A stretch of 64,000 bases of DNA from RGIG7179 sp051893555 (GTDB lineage: Bacteria > Bacillota > Clostridia > Peptostreptococcales > Anaerovoracaceae). The notes under the pieces are model-generated. The model was not told where the DNA came from and did no database searches. It saw nothing but the letters and a program-made list of their open reading frames with translations. The DNA is taken from contig JBJFHL010000015.1 of NCBI GenBank assembly GCA_051893555.1, positions 1 through 64,000 of the forward strand, read 5' to 3'. The position numbers and the translations under genes are program-made. Shown piece by piece: positions 8,760-17,125 of the stretch. The number at the start of each line of letters is the position of its first letter. Within the stretch, counting starts at the first letter, position 1.

Positions 8760-9683
8760 ATGAAATTTTATATCGTAGACGCATTTACGGAAACCGCCTT
8801 CGGCGGCAACCCGGCCGGCGTGGTGATTCTGCCGGAGGGCAGCGATTTTCCGTCCGATGAAACCATGGTGAAAACCGCGGCAGAGCTGCGCTATTCCGAA
8901 ACGGCCTTTATCCGGCGGCTGAATCAGAAGGAGTTCCAGATTCGCTATTTCACGCCGGCAGCGGAGGTGGAGCTGTGCGGACATGCCACCATCGGTTCCT
9001 TCTGTGCGCTGCTGTACGGCGGATATATTGAGGACAACTGTACTTACATGAACCATACCCTGTCCGGCGACCTGAACATTGCGGTGAAGGACGGGTTTGT
9101 CCTGATGGATATGGCGGAACCGGTGAAGATCAATGAAATCTCAGATCCTGCTGCCCTGGAAGAGCTGTACCGGATCATGGGGCTGTCTTATGAAGAGCAA
9201 AAATCCCGGGGTGTCACCCTGCTGCCGCAGATGATCTCCACCGGGCTTCCTGATATCATGATGCCGGTGGCCACTCAGGCGGATCTGGCTGCCATCGCAC
9301 CGGATTTCCCGGCGCTTTCTGCGCTGTCAGAGCGGTATGAGGTGGTTGGAGTACACGCCTTTACCCTGGATGGTGAAGGTGATGCGGTGAAAACCACCTG
9401 CCATGTGCGGAACTTCGCACCGCTGTATGATATCGACGAAGAAGCTGCTACCGGTACTTCCAACGGTGCTCTGACCTATTACGGCTATCTCAACGGTTTC
9501 GTTGCAGATGGCGATGACTGCCGGTTCGTGCAGGGCGAGGCCATGAGCCGTCCGTCGGTGATCCTGAGCCATCTGGACGTGGACTGTTCTGCAGGCGGCT
9601 GTGAGGAAGGGGCTGCCCGCCCGTGCTTCATCCAGGTCGGCGGCAGCGGCGTGGTACTGGCCGAAGGAGAGATACATATCTGA
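8760..9683 (+). CDS. PhzF-family isomerase/epimerase-like protein
   Basis: 307 residues. Begins MKFYIVDAFTETAFGGNPAGVV, the diagnostic PhzF start. The catalytic Glu lies in LRYSETAFI, and FTPAAEVELCGHATIG holds the second conserved motif. The second half has FAPLYDIDEEAATGTSNGAL, matching the family's DPvTGSA-like loop. PhzF-fold proteins isomerise or epimerise small acids; only a few have known substrates, so no phenazine role should be inferred. GAGGAGGG lies 5 nt before the ATG at 8760. It follows the FeoB-like gene by 43 bp and ends at an intrinsic terminator. Confidence 0.92.
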   Translation: MKFYIVDAFTETAFGGNPAGVVILPEGSDFPSDETMVKTAAELRYSETAFIRRLNQKEFQIRYFTPAAEVELCGHATIGSFCALLYGGYIEDNCTYMNHTLSGDLNIAVKDGFVLMDMAEPVKINEISDPAALEELYRIMGLSYEEQKSRGVTLLPQMISTGLPDIMMPVATQADLAAIAPDFPALSALSERYEVVGVHAFTLDGEGDAVKTTCHVRNFAPLYDIDEEAATGTSNGALTYYGYLNGFVADGDDCRFVQGEAMSRPSVILSHLDVDCSAGGCEEGAARPCFIQVGGSGVVLAEGEIHI

Positions 9684-9700
9684 TTTTGGACGTTATGCAG

Positions 9701-9738
9701 CAAGGACTCCCTCAATGAAGGAGTCCTTGTTTTATTTC
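9701..9738 (+). terminator. Intrinsic terminator after the PhzF-family gene
   Basis: A perfect 10-bp stem, CAAGGACTCC (9701-9710) with GGAGTCCTTG (9720-9729), has a 9-nt loop and is followed by a T-rich run (TTTTATTTC). Only the plus strand has the T tract, so it ends the PhzF transcript. Confidence 0.9.
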
Positions 9739-9753
9739 TTCGATTCATTCAGA

Positions 9754-10650
9754 TCATTCTGCCTGATTATTCTGCGCTACGGGATTCACATGCACCATAA
9801 TATGCTTTACCTTTGGGAAATGCTGTTCGATGTTATCGTGTACCGTTTCGGCGATATCGTGTGCTTCCTGCAGGGTGTACTGTCCGTTGACCTGTATTTC
9901 CACATCGACGTAGATTTTGTTCCCGAAGATGCGTGTCTGCAGCATATCGATGCCCATCACGTTCTCATTCTCCATGACACACGCGTAAATCTGCTCTTCT
10001 GTCTCCTCATCGCAGGCGTGATCCACCATTTTATCCATGGCGCTTTTGAAGATGTCGTAGGCCGCTTTGGCAATAAACACGAAAATCACCAGACTGGCGA
10101 TGGAATCCATGACAGGAAATCCAAGTCTGGCTCCTCCGATACCGATCAGAGCTCCGACAGAAGAAAACGCGTCGGAACGATGGTGCCATGCATCTGCCAT
10201 TAATGCACTGGAGTCGATTTTTTTCGCATAATGCCTGGTATACCAGTACATAGCTTCCTTGCTGACGATGGACACAATGGCTGCGATCAGCGCCAGAATG
10301 CCAGGTACCTGCAGATTACCGCTGCTGCCCTGCAGGATGTTTTTCAATGCTCCAATGCCGATACCAAGGCCTGTGATGAACAGAACCATGGACAAAAGAA
10401 TCGCCGCCACACATTCCAGCCGCTCATGGCCGTAGGGATGCTCCTTATCCGGCTTCTTTGATGCCAGCCGGATGCCGATGATGACGACAAATGTGCTGAA
10501 CACATCGGATGCAGAGTGAATCGCATCGCTGATCATGGCACTGGAGTGTGCGATGATCCCAGCCATCAGCTTCATGACAGACAGCGCTACGTTCCCCAGG
10601 ATCGTGATAAACGACACTCTGTTTGCAATCTTCTGAAAATCATTTTCCAT
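9754..10650 (-). CDS. Cation diffusion facilitator transporter (likely Ni/Co efflux)
   Basis: 298 residues. Six helices and a cytoplasmic C-terminal domain. The metal-site motifs are clear: HSSAMISDAIHSASDVF in helix 2 and LMADAWHHRSDAFSS in helix 5. The C-terminal domain includes VHDNIEQHFPKVKHIMVHVNP. CDF proteins exchange divalent metal for protons to export excess Zn, Fe, Mn, Co or Ni. The start at 10650 has GGAGG 8 nt upstream. The leader carries a NiCo riboswitch with an overlapping terminator, so the physiological substrate is probably Ni2+ or Co2+. This is a metal assignment from regulation, not from the protein sequence. Confidence 0.93.
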   Translation of the reverse strand: MENDFQKIANRVSFITILGNVALSVMKLMAGIIAHSSAMISDAIHSASDVFSTFVVIIGIRLASKKPDKEHPYGHERLECVAAILLSMVLFITGLGIGIGALKNILQGSSGNLQVPGILALIAAIVSIVSKEAMYWYTRHYAKKIDSSALMADAWHHRSDAFSSVGALIGIGGARLGFPVMDSIASLVIFVFIAKAAYDIFKSAMDKMVDHACDEETEEQIYACVMENENVMGIDMLQTRIFGNKIYVDVEIQVNGQYTLQEAHDIAETVHDNIEQHFPKVKHIMVHVNPVAQNNQAE

Positions 10651-10729
10651 AACAGTTACCTCCAAAATTTAAGATGATAGCTCTATGGCACGCAACATAT
10701 GTGGTTTTTCCGCAGATTGCTTTATTTTT

Positions 10730-10779
10730 AATATAAAAACATCCACGGATCAGTATTAGCAACTACTGTCCCGTGGATG
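10730..10779 (-). terminator. Riboswitch-controlled intrinsic terminator before the CDF gene
   Basis: On the minus strand CATCCACGG (plus 10771-10779) pairs with CCGTGGATG (plus 10740-10748) and is followed by TTTTTATATT. The left arm is shared with the last aptamer helix (GTGGA/TCCAC) and the conserved GGGACAG segment, so terminator and folded aptamer are mutually exclusive. Metal binding should therefore permit read-through (ON switch). Confidence 0.88.
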
Positions 10780-10850
10780 TAAGATTCCACTGTCACGCAG
10801 GTGACCCGACTCCATGATGCCATGTCACGCATCACGGTCTGCTCAGTTTG
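10760..10850 (-). ncRNA. NiCo (czcD-type) riboswitch aptamer
   Basis: The minus strand carries the conserved NiCo pieces in order: CTGAGCAG (plus 10839-10846); a GTGATGC/GCATCAT hairpin; GGAGTCGGG followed by a GTCAC/GTGAC hairpin; ACAG; then a GTGGA/TCCAC hairpin leading into CGGGACAGT. A closing helix can form between CAAACT and AGT..TTG. This matches the four-helix layout and junction sequences of the structurally known Erysipelotrichaceae NiCo RNA as I remember it. A CDF transporter follows and a terminator overlaps the 3' helix, which is the usual architecture. Confidence 0.88.
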
Positions 10851-10886
10851 TACTGTAGATGAATATGCAGTGCAAAGAGTTCTTGT

Positions 10887-10915
10887 AGAATACCATATGT
10901 TTCGGTGGTTGTCAA
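10887..10915 (-). promoter_or_regulatory. Sigma-70-type promoter for the NiCo riboswitch-CDF transcript
   Basis: Minus strand TTGACA (plus 10910-10915), a 17-nt spacer, and TATTCT (plus 10887-10892). Transcription would start near 10880, about 30 nt before the aptamer. Confidence 0.75.
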
Positions 10916-11274
10916 TATGAACCGGAAGATTTTTCCGCATTATCCCCGATCAACGAATTCTGGTGCGACTTCGATGCGGCTTCGGCGCACCTTCGGCGCG
11001 AGTTCGGTTTTCCTTTTTTCTCGAAAAGTTTTCTTTTGGAAAACAATTCGGAGATTTTGGAAAACCAATCGCTGGTTTTTACCGATTTTCTCTCCACTCG
11101 ACCAATTTCGGCGTATAATTGTAATTTCCATACTGTAATAATTTTATATATTTTCTTGAATATATAATTTTTTATCGGCTGGTTTTCCGAAAATCCGTTT
11201 TTGTTTTCTTTTGGAAAACTTTTTGGCGTTTTTGGAAAACCGCCAAAAGAAAACGGCCGGGATAATGCGAATCG
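10916..11274. other. AT-rich intergenic spacer with no gene
   Basis: Between the NiCo leader and the agmatinase terminator there is about 360 bp without a credible gene. It contains GC-rich short direct repeats (CTTCGGCGC twice near 10980-11000), a very AT-rich core around 11120-11175, and two copies of a palindromic block described separately. Short frames on either strand are rich in Lys, Phe and Arg from the repeats and show no domain. Confidence 0.6.
11028..11254. repeat. Duplicated palindromic block (GTTTTCTTTTGGAAAAC-N10-TTTTGGAAAACC)
   Basis: Copy 1: 17-mer at 11028-11044 and 12-mer at 11055-11066. Copy 2: identical 17-mer at 11203-11219 and identical 12-mer at 11230-11241. Both have a 10-nt spacer and the copies are exactly 175 bp apart. 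The second copy is also the left part of a perfect 12-bp inverted repeat, GTTTTCTTTTGG (11203-11214) with CCAAAAGAAAAC (11243-11254). A related GGTTTTCC lies at 11181. This could be a regulator array, a repeat-element remnant or a structured RNA; nothing decides between them. Confidence 0.7.
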
Positions 11275-11307
11275 AAAAAAGGGATCCGGGCTATATTGCC
11301 CGGATCC
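11275..11307 (-). terminator. Intrinsic terminator of the agmatinase-family gene
   Basis: Perfect 10-bp stem GGATCCGGGC (11282-11291) with GCCCGGATCC (11298-11307), 6-nt loop, followed on the minus strand by six T (plus 11275-11280). It lies about 27 bp past the stop codon. Confidence 0.93.
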
Positions 11308-11333
11308 GCCATACTTTCACTGTCAAAATTCTG

Positions 11334-12263
11334 TTATTTTCTCACCAGTTTTCCCAGTTGATCCGCCCAGTAACCCCAGCCTTCCGTAATAATCTTTCTG
11401 CCGGCATACATGGCCGCCAGAGACGGATCCAGCGCCGGTGCGATTTCCACCACGTCGAAAGCCATAATGTTCAGACCGGTGAACAGCTTTTCCAGCAGGG
11501 TCAGTGCCATTCTCGGCGTCAGACCGCCGAACTGCGGCGTACCGGTGCCTGCAGCGAAGCCCGGATCCAGTGCGTCGATATCAAAGGTGATATACACTTT
11601 ATTGAATTTCTTCATTTTTTCCACGCAGTCTGCGGCAACCGCTTCGATGCCTTCGTGATAGCAGTCATAGGCTGTCTTCACCTGAATGTTGTTCTCTTTA
11701 TGGAACTGGAATTCATCCGGTTCGATGGAGCGGATTCCGATGAAATACAGATTTTCCAGAGATTTTACATTCTCCAGTTCCAGGGCGCGCCGCTCTGTGC
11801 TGCCATGGGACAACGGATCTCCCTCCAGCGCCTCGCAGAGGTCCATATGGGCATCGATGTGGATGATACCGAATTCCTCGTCCAGCGCTTTATTGATTCC
11901 TCTCTCCACAGGGATGGTCACGGAATGATCGCCGCCTACCATGGTGAAGCGTACGTTCTTCTTCACCAGCTCTGCCACATAGTCTTCCACTTCGCGGAAA
12001 ATTTCGTCTCTGTCTCCTTCGAAATCCCCGCCGTCAACCACGTTCAGGGTATCAAAATAGTCCAGACGCTCTGTGCACGGCGTGGAACAAAGGGTGTTTG
12101 CCCGCAGGGTTTTCGGTGCTTCTGCCGCACCGCCCCGGTAGCTGACACCACCGTCAAACGGAATGCCGAAGATTACCACATCGGCTTCCTCTTCCTTCAT
12201 CTGCGGCCGGTTCAGTCCGCACCAAGCCTCTTCATTTTTTACAAATTCGTCTTTTACTAACAT
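11334..12263 (-). CDS. Ureohydrolase, agmatinase-like (SpeB/arginase family)
   Basis: 309 residues. All binuclear manganese motifs of ureohydrolases are present: MVGGDHSVTIP, GIIHIDAHMDLC and YITFDIDALDPGFAAGTGTP followed by GGLTPRMALTLLE. The N-terminal VIFGIPFDGGVSYRGGA is typical of agmatinases, which convert agmatine to putrescine and urea; guanidinobutyrase or formiminoglutamase specificity cannot be excluded. The start at 12263 is supported by GGAGGGAGAAGGT just upstream. It is transcribed alone and bounded by a terminator on one side and the long phoR hairpin on the other. No polyamine genes are next to it. Confidence 0.88.
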   Translation of the reverse strand: MLVKDEFVKNEEAWCGLNRPQMKEEEADVVIFGIPFDGGVSYRGGAAEAPKTLRANTLCSTPCTERLDYFDTLNVVDGGDFEGDRDEIFREVEDYVAELVKKNVRFTMVGGDHSVTIPVERGINKALDEEFGIIHIDAHMDLCEALEGDPLSHGSTERRALELENVKSLENLYFIGIRSIEPDEFQFHKENNIQVKTAYDCYHEGIEAVAADCVEKMKKFNKVYITFDIDALDPGFAAGTGTPQFGGLTPRMALTLLEKLFTGLNIMAFDVVEIAPALDPSLAAMYAGRKIITEGWGYWADQLGKLVRK

Positions 12264-12359
12264 ACCTTCTCCCTCCTGCCCGGATAAATCATCTACTGTT
12301 ATTGTGCCACAAATCCGTTTTCTTTTCAATGTGCAGATGCTGTATGCCCGTCGGAATAT

Positions 12360-12415
12360 AGACAAAAACAGGAGAAAAAGTAAATCTATTGTCTACTTTT
12401 TCCCTGTTTTTGTCT
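12360..12415. terminator. Long AT-rich hairpin downstream of phoR, probable terminator
   Basis: Left arm 12360-12382 pairs with right arm 12394-12415 over 22 bp with a single bulged A and an 11-nt loop. The arms are A-rich then T-rich, so transcripts from either side end in a T run. It is placed to end the pst-pho operon on the minus strand, 24 bp past the phoR stop. Confidence 0.75.
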
Positions 12416-12421
12416 ATTATT

Positions 12422-12431
12422 TATTGCAATA
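12422..12431. repeat. Palindrome TATTGCAATA, copy 1 (others at 49694-49703 and 51313-51322)
   Basis: The perfect 10-bp palindrome TATTGCAATA occurs three times, always intergenic and just past the 3' end of a minus-strand gene (phoR, the peptide-binding protein, dppF). Copies 1 and 2 share a longer match, TTATTTATTGCAATAT. The role is unknown. Confidence 0.6.
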
Positions 12432-12438
12432 TACGATA

Positions 12439-14130
12439 TTACGATTCACTCTGCTTCTCAAACCACACGGTTACCGTGGTGCCCACGCCTTCGTTGCTCT
12501 CCAGCGAAATGGTACCGCCATGAAAAGCCACGCCGTGTTTCACGATGGACAGGCCCAGACCTGTGCCCGGAACCTGCCGGTTATGACTCTTATCCACCCG
12601 GTAGAACCGTTCGAAGACCCGTTCCAGATCTTCCTTCGGAATACCGATGCCGGTATCGGCAACCCGCAGAACGCAGGCACCCCGCTCCGTATCCACGGTG
12701 ACGGTCACCTTGCCGCCGGGACGATTGTATTTCACCCCGTTTTCGCACAGGTTATATACGATCTCATCCAGGATGTAATCCACACCGTGAATCATGGTGC
12801 TTCCTCCCAGAAGTTCCAGCGTCACATCGGCCTGCCGCGCTCTGGAACGGAGACGATCCAGCACATCCCGTGCAACCAGATACAGATCCACATCCTCTTT
12901 TTCTTTTTTGATGTAGTTCTCATCCAGACGGGACAGCTGCATGATATCGTCAATCAGCGATATGAGCCGTGCAGACTCTTCTTTTATGGTTCCGGCGAAC
13001 TGATTCACATCCTCCGGCTTCACCAGACCACTGGCCAGCATGTCGGATACACCATAGATGGAAGTCAGTGGTGTCTTCAACTCATGGGACACGTTGGAGG
13101 TGAATTCCCGGCGAAGCTGTTCGCCCAGTTCCCGTTCTGTCACATTCATCAGAATCAGAATTGCACCGGTAACCTTCCCGTCGCCAAGCGCAGGGCTGGC
13201 AAGAATCTCATAGGTTTCGCCGCCGATGACCATCTGTTGCTTACTGCTTTCACCGGCCAGAGATTCCTCCACGGCGCGCCGGAACGGCTCACTCCGGTTG
13301 AGAGAAAGCACGCTGCCTGCCGGTGCTTTCATCTGACCGTTTTCTGCCGGCGCACCCAGAATCCGCAGCGCACTCCGGTTCCAGGTCAGCACCTCCAGAT
13401 TGCTGTCGATGATCAGCAGACCCTCTCGCATATTCTGTGTAATGATATTAAATTCTTCCTGACGGCTCCGCAGTTTTTCCATCTGGCGGTGAATCTTCAG
13501 ATTCTGCTGCCGAATCCGATGGAGCAGCGGTGCCATTTCCTCGTAGTTTTCCGGAATATCCGGATCGTTCAGGTCAATATCGTTAATCGGCTTTACGATA
13601 TGTTTGGTGATATTATGGGAAATGATGGCCGCAAGGGCGATCAGAATGGCTGCAATGACCACCACCATCCCGAAGGTATCCAGAATCAGCCCAAGCTGAG
13701 AATAGTGACTGGTGGAAACCCGCAGCACGTTTCCATCCGCCAGCTTCATGGCATAATACCGTGTCTCGCTGGCCATGGTTGCCGATTCACGCACCGCATG
13801 CCCTTCGCCGGAAATCAGCGCCTGCTGAATCTCTTCCCGCTCCAGATGGTTTTCCATGGTTTGTTCATCAGCCTGACTGTCATACAGAACACTGCCGGTG
13901 GCATCCACCAACGTGACGCGGCTTTTCAGCCTGCCGATCTTTTCGATGCGCTGCAGGTAAGCGGTTCCGTCCTGCTCCATACCGGTGGCCACCAGGTTCG
14001 CCTCGTTTTCCAGTTCCTTATCGATCTGCGTTCCCAGATAATCATACATGACACCCATGATCAGACCGGTGCAGCACAGCATGATAATCAGGGAGACAAC
14101 TATAATCCCTGTGAAAATCTTTTTGGTCAT
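12439..14130 (-). CDS. phoR: Phosphate-regulon sensor kinase PhoR
   Basis: 563 residues. Membrane helices at about residues 6-28 and 150-178 flank an extracytoplasmic domain. Then come a HAMP-like region, a PAS domain (REGLLIIDSNLEVLTWNRSAL), HisKA with FTSNVSHELKTPLTSIYGV, and an ATPase domain with LCENGVKYNRPGG, VADTGIGIP and GTGLGLSIVKH. This is the standard PhoR layout of Gram-positive bacteria. The start at 14130 has GAGGAG upstream and follows phoB by 16 nt. It phosphorylates PhoB when phosphate is low and is held in check through PhoU and the Pst transporter. Last gene of the operon, ended by the long hairpin. Confidence 0.93.
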   Translation of the reverse strand: MTKKIFTGIIVVSLIIMLCCTGLIMGVMYDYLGTQIDKELENEANLVATGMEQDGTAYLQRIEKIGRLKSRVTLVDATGSVLYDSQADEQTMENHLEREEIQQALISGEGHAVRESATMASETRYYAMKLADGNVLRVSTSHYSQLGLILDTFGMVVVIAAILIALAAIISHNITKHIVKPINDIDLNDPDIPENYEEMAPLLHRIRQQNLKIHRQMEKLRSRQEEFNIITQNMREGLLIIDSNLEVLTWNRSALRILGAPAENGQMKAPAGSVLSLNRSEPFRRAVEESLAGESSKQQMVIGGETYEILASPALGDGKVTGAILILMNVTERELGEQLRREFTSNVSHELKTPLTSIYGVSDMLASGLVKPEDVNQFAGTIKEESARLISLIDDIMQLSRLDENYIKKEKEDVDLYLVARDVLDRLRSRARQADVTLELLGGSTMIHGVDYILDEIVYNLCENGVKYNRPGGKVTVTVDTERGACVLRVADTGIGIPKEDLERVFERFYRVDKSHNRQVPGTGLGLSIVKHGVAFHGGTISLESNEGVGTTVTVWFEKQSES

Positions 14131-14146
14131 TTTATATTCTACTCCT

Positions 14147-14818
14147 CTACTCTGCGCTGATGCGATAACCCACGCCACGCACTGTCTCGATCAGCTCGCC
14201 GCAGGAACCCAGCTTGGAACGGAGCGTCCGGATATGGACATCCACCGTTCGGTTTTCTCCATCGAACTCATATCCCCAGATTTCCTGCAGGATCTGATCC
14301 CGCGTCAGCACATTCCCCCGGTTCCGAAACAGATAGGAAAGCAGCTCAAACTCCTTCAGGGTCAGTGCCACATCCGCACCGTTCACCCGGACGATATGTT
14401 TGGCCGGGGAAAGATACAGTCCGCCTGCCTCATACACTTTGTCATCGGAAATCGGTTCGGTTCGCCGCAGCAGTGCCTTCACCCGGGCGATCAGCTCCAT
14501 GGTGCCGAAGGGTTTGGTCACATAATCATCCGCACCGCCGTCCAGGCCCACCACCTTGTCGTATTCCGTACTTTTGGCAGTCAGCATCATGATCGGCAGG
14601 TTTTTCGTGGCTGGTGCCTTCCGGAGCCGGGCCAGAATGGACAGTCCGTCCTCCTCCGGCAACATGATATCCAGCATCACAAGCTGCGGCTTCTGCTTTT
14701 CCATGGCCTCCCAAAACTCCCGGGGTGCCGCAAAGCCTTCGGCTTCCAGTCCGGAATTATTCAGCGCATAGGTCACGAAGTTTCTGATGTTGTTGTCATC
14801 CTCCAGCAAGTAAATCAT
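14147..14818 (-). CDS. phoB: Phosphate-regulon response regulator PhoB/PhoP
   Basis: 223 residues. The receiver begins MIYLLEDDNNIRNFV with phospho-acceptor Asp50 in LVMLDIMLPEEDG, followed by IMMLTAKS and YVTKPFGTMEL. The OmpR-type winged helix ends NRTVDVHIRTLRSKLG and ETVRGVGYRI. The start at 14818 uses AGAGGAAAACT as ribosome binding site; a longer frame to 14908 overlaps phoU and is unlikely. Expected to bind the Pho box before pstS and activate the operon under phosphate limitation. Confidence 0.94.
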   Translation of the reverse strand: MIYLLEDDNNIRNFVTYALNNSGLEAEGFAAPREFWEAMEKQKPQLVMLDIMLPEEDGLSILARLRKAPATKNLPIMMLTAKSTEYDKVVGLDGGADDYVTKPFGTMELIARVKALLRRTEPISDDKVYEAGGLYLSPAKHIVRVNGADVALTLKEFELLSYLFRNRGNVLTRDQILQEIWGYEFDGENRTVDVHIRTLRSKLGSCGELIETVRGVGYRISAE

Positions 14819-14840
14819 AGTTTTCCTCTTTCTGTCTGTC

Positions 14841-15509
14841 TTAGTTGGTTTCCTCCGGATGGGATCCGGTGATGCTGTACACCACCCACTCAGCAATATT
14901 GGTCGCATGGTCGCCGATGCGTTCGATGTATTTGGCGATCATCAGAAGGTCCAGATAAAACTGTCCGTTCCGTGCCGGATCGTCAGTCTGGCCGGCCTGG
15001 GCGATTTCTGCGATCAGGTCGCTCTTTACCTTCTCAAAATAGTCATCCACCACGTCATCATCCAGAATCACTTTTTTCGCCAGTTCCAAATCCTTATTGA
15101 CGAAGGAATTAATACTTGCCGTCACCATACCGGCGGCAAAATCCGACATCTCCCGCAGATGATCCGGACCTGGGATCCGGTGGTCTTCCATGTATTTTAC
15201 GATTTCTGCAATGTCCGCCGCCTGATCTCCGATTCGCTCCATATCGGAAATCATCTTCAGCGCGGAAGAAATGATGCGAAGATCTCTGGCCACCGGCTGC
15301 TGTTGCAGCAGGAGCTTCATACAGAGATTTTCGATATCCTTTTCCTTCTGATCGATCTGGGCTTCCGCTTCCTCTGCCCGGAGAATCATTCCCTCTTCCC
15401 GCTGAAACAGCGCACGGGTCGCATAAACAAGGGCCTCTTCGCAAAGCGCCCCCATGGTGACTAGCTCCACATTCAGCAGCGCCAGCTGCTGGTCGAAACG
15501 GTTTCTCAT
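14841..15509 (-). CDS. phoU: Phosphate transport regulator PhoU
   Basis: 222 residues, all helical, with the two PhoU repeats. Typical segments are MRNRFDQQLALLNVELVTMG, the E/D-rich metal-binding helix ALKMISDMERIGDQAADIAEI and its second-repeat match MIAKYIERIGDHATNIAEW. PhoU links Pst transport activity to PhoR and limits phosphate uptake. The start at 15509 has GGGAGG 10 nt upstream and lies directly after the pstB stop, so translation is probably coupled. Confidence 0.95.
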   Translation of the reverse strand: MRNRFDQQLALLNVELVTMGALCEEALVYATRALFQREEGMILRAEEAEAQIDQKEKDIENLCMKLLLQQQPVARDLRIISSALKMISDMERIGDQAADIAEIVKYMEDHRIPGPDHLREMSDFAAGMVTASINSFVNKDLELAKKVILDDDVVDDYFEKVKSDLIAEIAQAGQTDDPARNGQFYLDLLMIAKYIERIGDHATNIAEWVVYSITGSHPEETN

Positions 15510-15510
15510 A

Positions 15511-16260
15511 TCAGCCGAACCTCCCTGTAATGTAATCTTCTGTTCTCTTATCCCTCGGCATGGAGAACAGTCTCTCTGTATCATCGAATTCCACGATCTC
15601 CCCCAGAAGGAAGAACGCCGTCTTATCCGACACCCGGGTGGCCTGCTGCATATTATGGGTTACCATAACTATAGTATACTTGTCTTTCAGCTCCACTGCA
15701 AGGTCTTCTATCTTGGAAGTGGAAATCGGATCCAGCGCAGAAGTGGCTTCATCCATCAGCAACACCTCCGGTTCCACCGCCAGAGCCCGGGCAATGCACA
15801 GCCGCTGCTGCTGCCCGCCGGACAGTCCCAGGGCGCTGCTCTTCAGCCGGTCCTTTACTTCATCCCAGATGGCTGCATCTTTCAGCGACCGCTCCACAAT
15901 CTCATCCAGCGCCACCCGGCTCCGGACGCCATGGGTCCTTGGACCGTAAGCCACATTGTCATAGATGCTCATAGGAAACGGATTCGGCTTCTGAAATACC
16001 ATACCGACCCGCTTTCTCAGTTCATTGACATCCATATTTCCGTAAATATCTTCCCCATCCAGCAGGAAGCTGCCGGTGATCTTGCAGCCCTCCACCAGAT
16101 CATTCATTCTGTTGAGCGATTTCAAAAGGGTGGACTTGCCGCAGCCGGAAGGGCCGATAAAGGCCGTGATCTGATTTTCCGGGATATCCAGGCTGATATT
16201 CTTCAGCGCATGAAAATCCCCGTAATACAGGTCCACATTGCTCAGTACCATTTTATCCAT
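15511..16260 (-). CDS. pstB: Phosphate ABC transporter ATP-binding protein PstB
   Basis: 249 residues. Walker A is IGPSGCGKSTLLKSLNRMND, the hallmark of PstB. The Q loop is VFQKPNPFPMSIYDNVAYGP, the signature LSGGQQQRLCIARAL, Walker B EVLLMDEATSALDP and the H loop TIVMVTHNMQQA. It powers high-affinity phosphate import through PstC and PstA. It lies 22 bp after pstA and is followed immediately by phoU. Confidence 0.97.
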   Translation of the reverse strand: MDKMVLSNVDLYYGDFHALKNISLDIPENQITAFIGPSGCGKSTLLKSLNRMNDLVEGCKITGSFLLDGEDIYGNMDVNELRKRVGMVFQKPNPFPMSIYDNVAYGPRTHGVRSRVALDEIVERSLKDAAIWDEVKDRLKSSALGLSGGQQQRLCIARALAVEPEVLLMDEATSALDPISTSKIEDLAVELKDKYTIVMVTHNMQQATRVSDKTAFFLLGEIVEFDDTERLFSMPRDKRTEDYITGRFG

Positions 16261-16282
16261 ATATATTATCCTCCTGATTCTC

Positions 16283-17125
16283 CTACTTTTTCGTCAGCTT
16301 TCTGGCCAGAGCCGCTGACAGTGCATTGATCAGAATCACCACTCCCAGAAGCACCACTGCCACCGCATAGGCCTGGTCCACATACAGACCCTCTGTCATG
16401 AGAGTATACATGTGTACAGACAGGGTGCTGACGGAAGAAAACAGGCTGTCCGGTACCACCGGATTGGTGCCTGCCGTGAAAATCAGCGCTGCCGATTCCC
16501 CTACAATGCGGCCGATGGCCAGAATAATGCCGGACAGAATGCCGGGCATGGCAGACGGCACGATGATGCGGAATACCGTACGAAGCCTTCCTGCTCCCAG
16601 TCCGAAGCTGCCTTCCCGGTACGAATCCGGTACCGCCATAAGGGCTTCCTCCGTGGTACGCATGATCAGAGGCAGAATCATGATGGACAGGGTGATGGCG
16701 CCGGACAGCAGCGTATAGCTCCACCCCAGGGTGATGACGAAAACGATGTAGCCGAACAGGCCATACACGATGGACGGAATACCGGACAGCGTCTCGGCTG
16801 TCACGCGGATCAGCTTCACCAGTCTGTTCCCTTTTTTCGAATATTCCACCAGATAAACCGCCGCGAACACGCCGATGGGCACTGCCATCAGCAGAGACAG
16901 CGCGGTCATCAGAACCGTATTGATAATGGCCGGTGTCATGGACATGTTCTGGCTGGTAAATTTCCAGTCAAAAATGCCGGGCAGCGTCAGATTGGGCACA
17001 CCTTTATACAGAATATATCCGATCAGAAAGACCAGAACGGTAACGGTGATGGCCGCACTGACGTATACCAGCATACGGAGAAAAAATGAAAAAGGATGTT
17101 TTTTCAGATATTGCACAGGATTCAT
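16283..17125 (-). CDS. pstA: Phosphate ABC transporter permease PstA
   Basis: 280 residues with six membrane helices. The conserved segments SGIPSIVYGLFGYIVFV and IMRTTEEALMAVPDSYREGS, and the EAA-like loop GRLRTVFRIIVPSAMPGIL, identify PstA. The lumenal loop after helix 1 and the GAALIFTAG-type helix (here ESAALIFTAG) fit as well. It pairs with PstC to form the phosphate channel. Its start overlaps the pstC stop by 4 nt. Confidence 0.96.
   Translation of the reverse strand: MNPVQYLKKHPFSFFLRMLVYVSAAITVTVLVFLIGYILYKGVPNLTLPGIFDWKFTSQNMSMTPAIINTVLMTALSLLMAVPIGVFAAVYLVEYSKKGNRLVKLIRVTAETLSGIPSIVYGLFGYIVFVITLGWSYTLLSGAITLSIMILPLIMRTTEEALMAVPDSYREGSFGLGAGRLRTVFRIIVPSAMPGILSGIILAIGRIVGESAALIFTAGTNPVVPDSLFSSVSTLSVHMYTLMTEGLYVDQAYAVAVVLLGVVILINALSAALARKLTKK

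Noticed and set aside
10905..11390. Short Lys/Phe/Arg-rich frames in the AT-rich spacer
   Set aside because: They arise from the GTTTTC/GGAAAAC repeats, lack ribosome binding sites, and occur in several frames on both strands.
12163..14160. Very long plus-strand open frame (665 codons) opposite phoR
   Set aside because: It lies antisense to a complete kinase gene, is rich in His/Gln from reverse-complemented Lys/Leu codons, and shows no domain or ribosome binding site.
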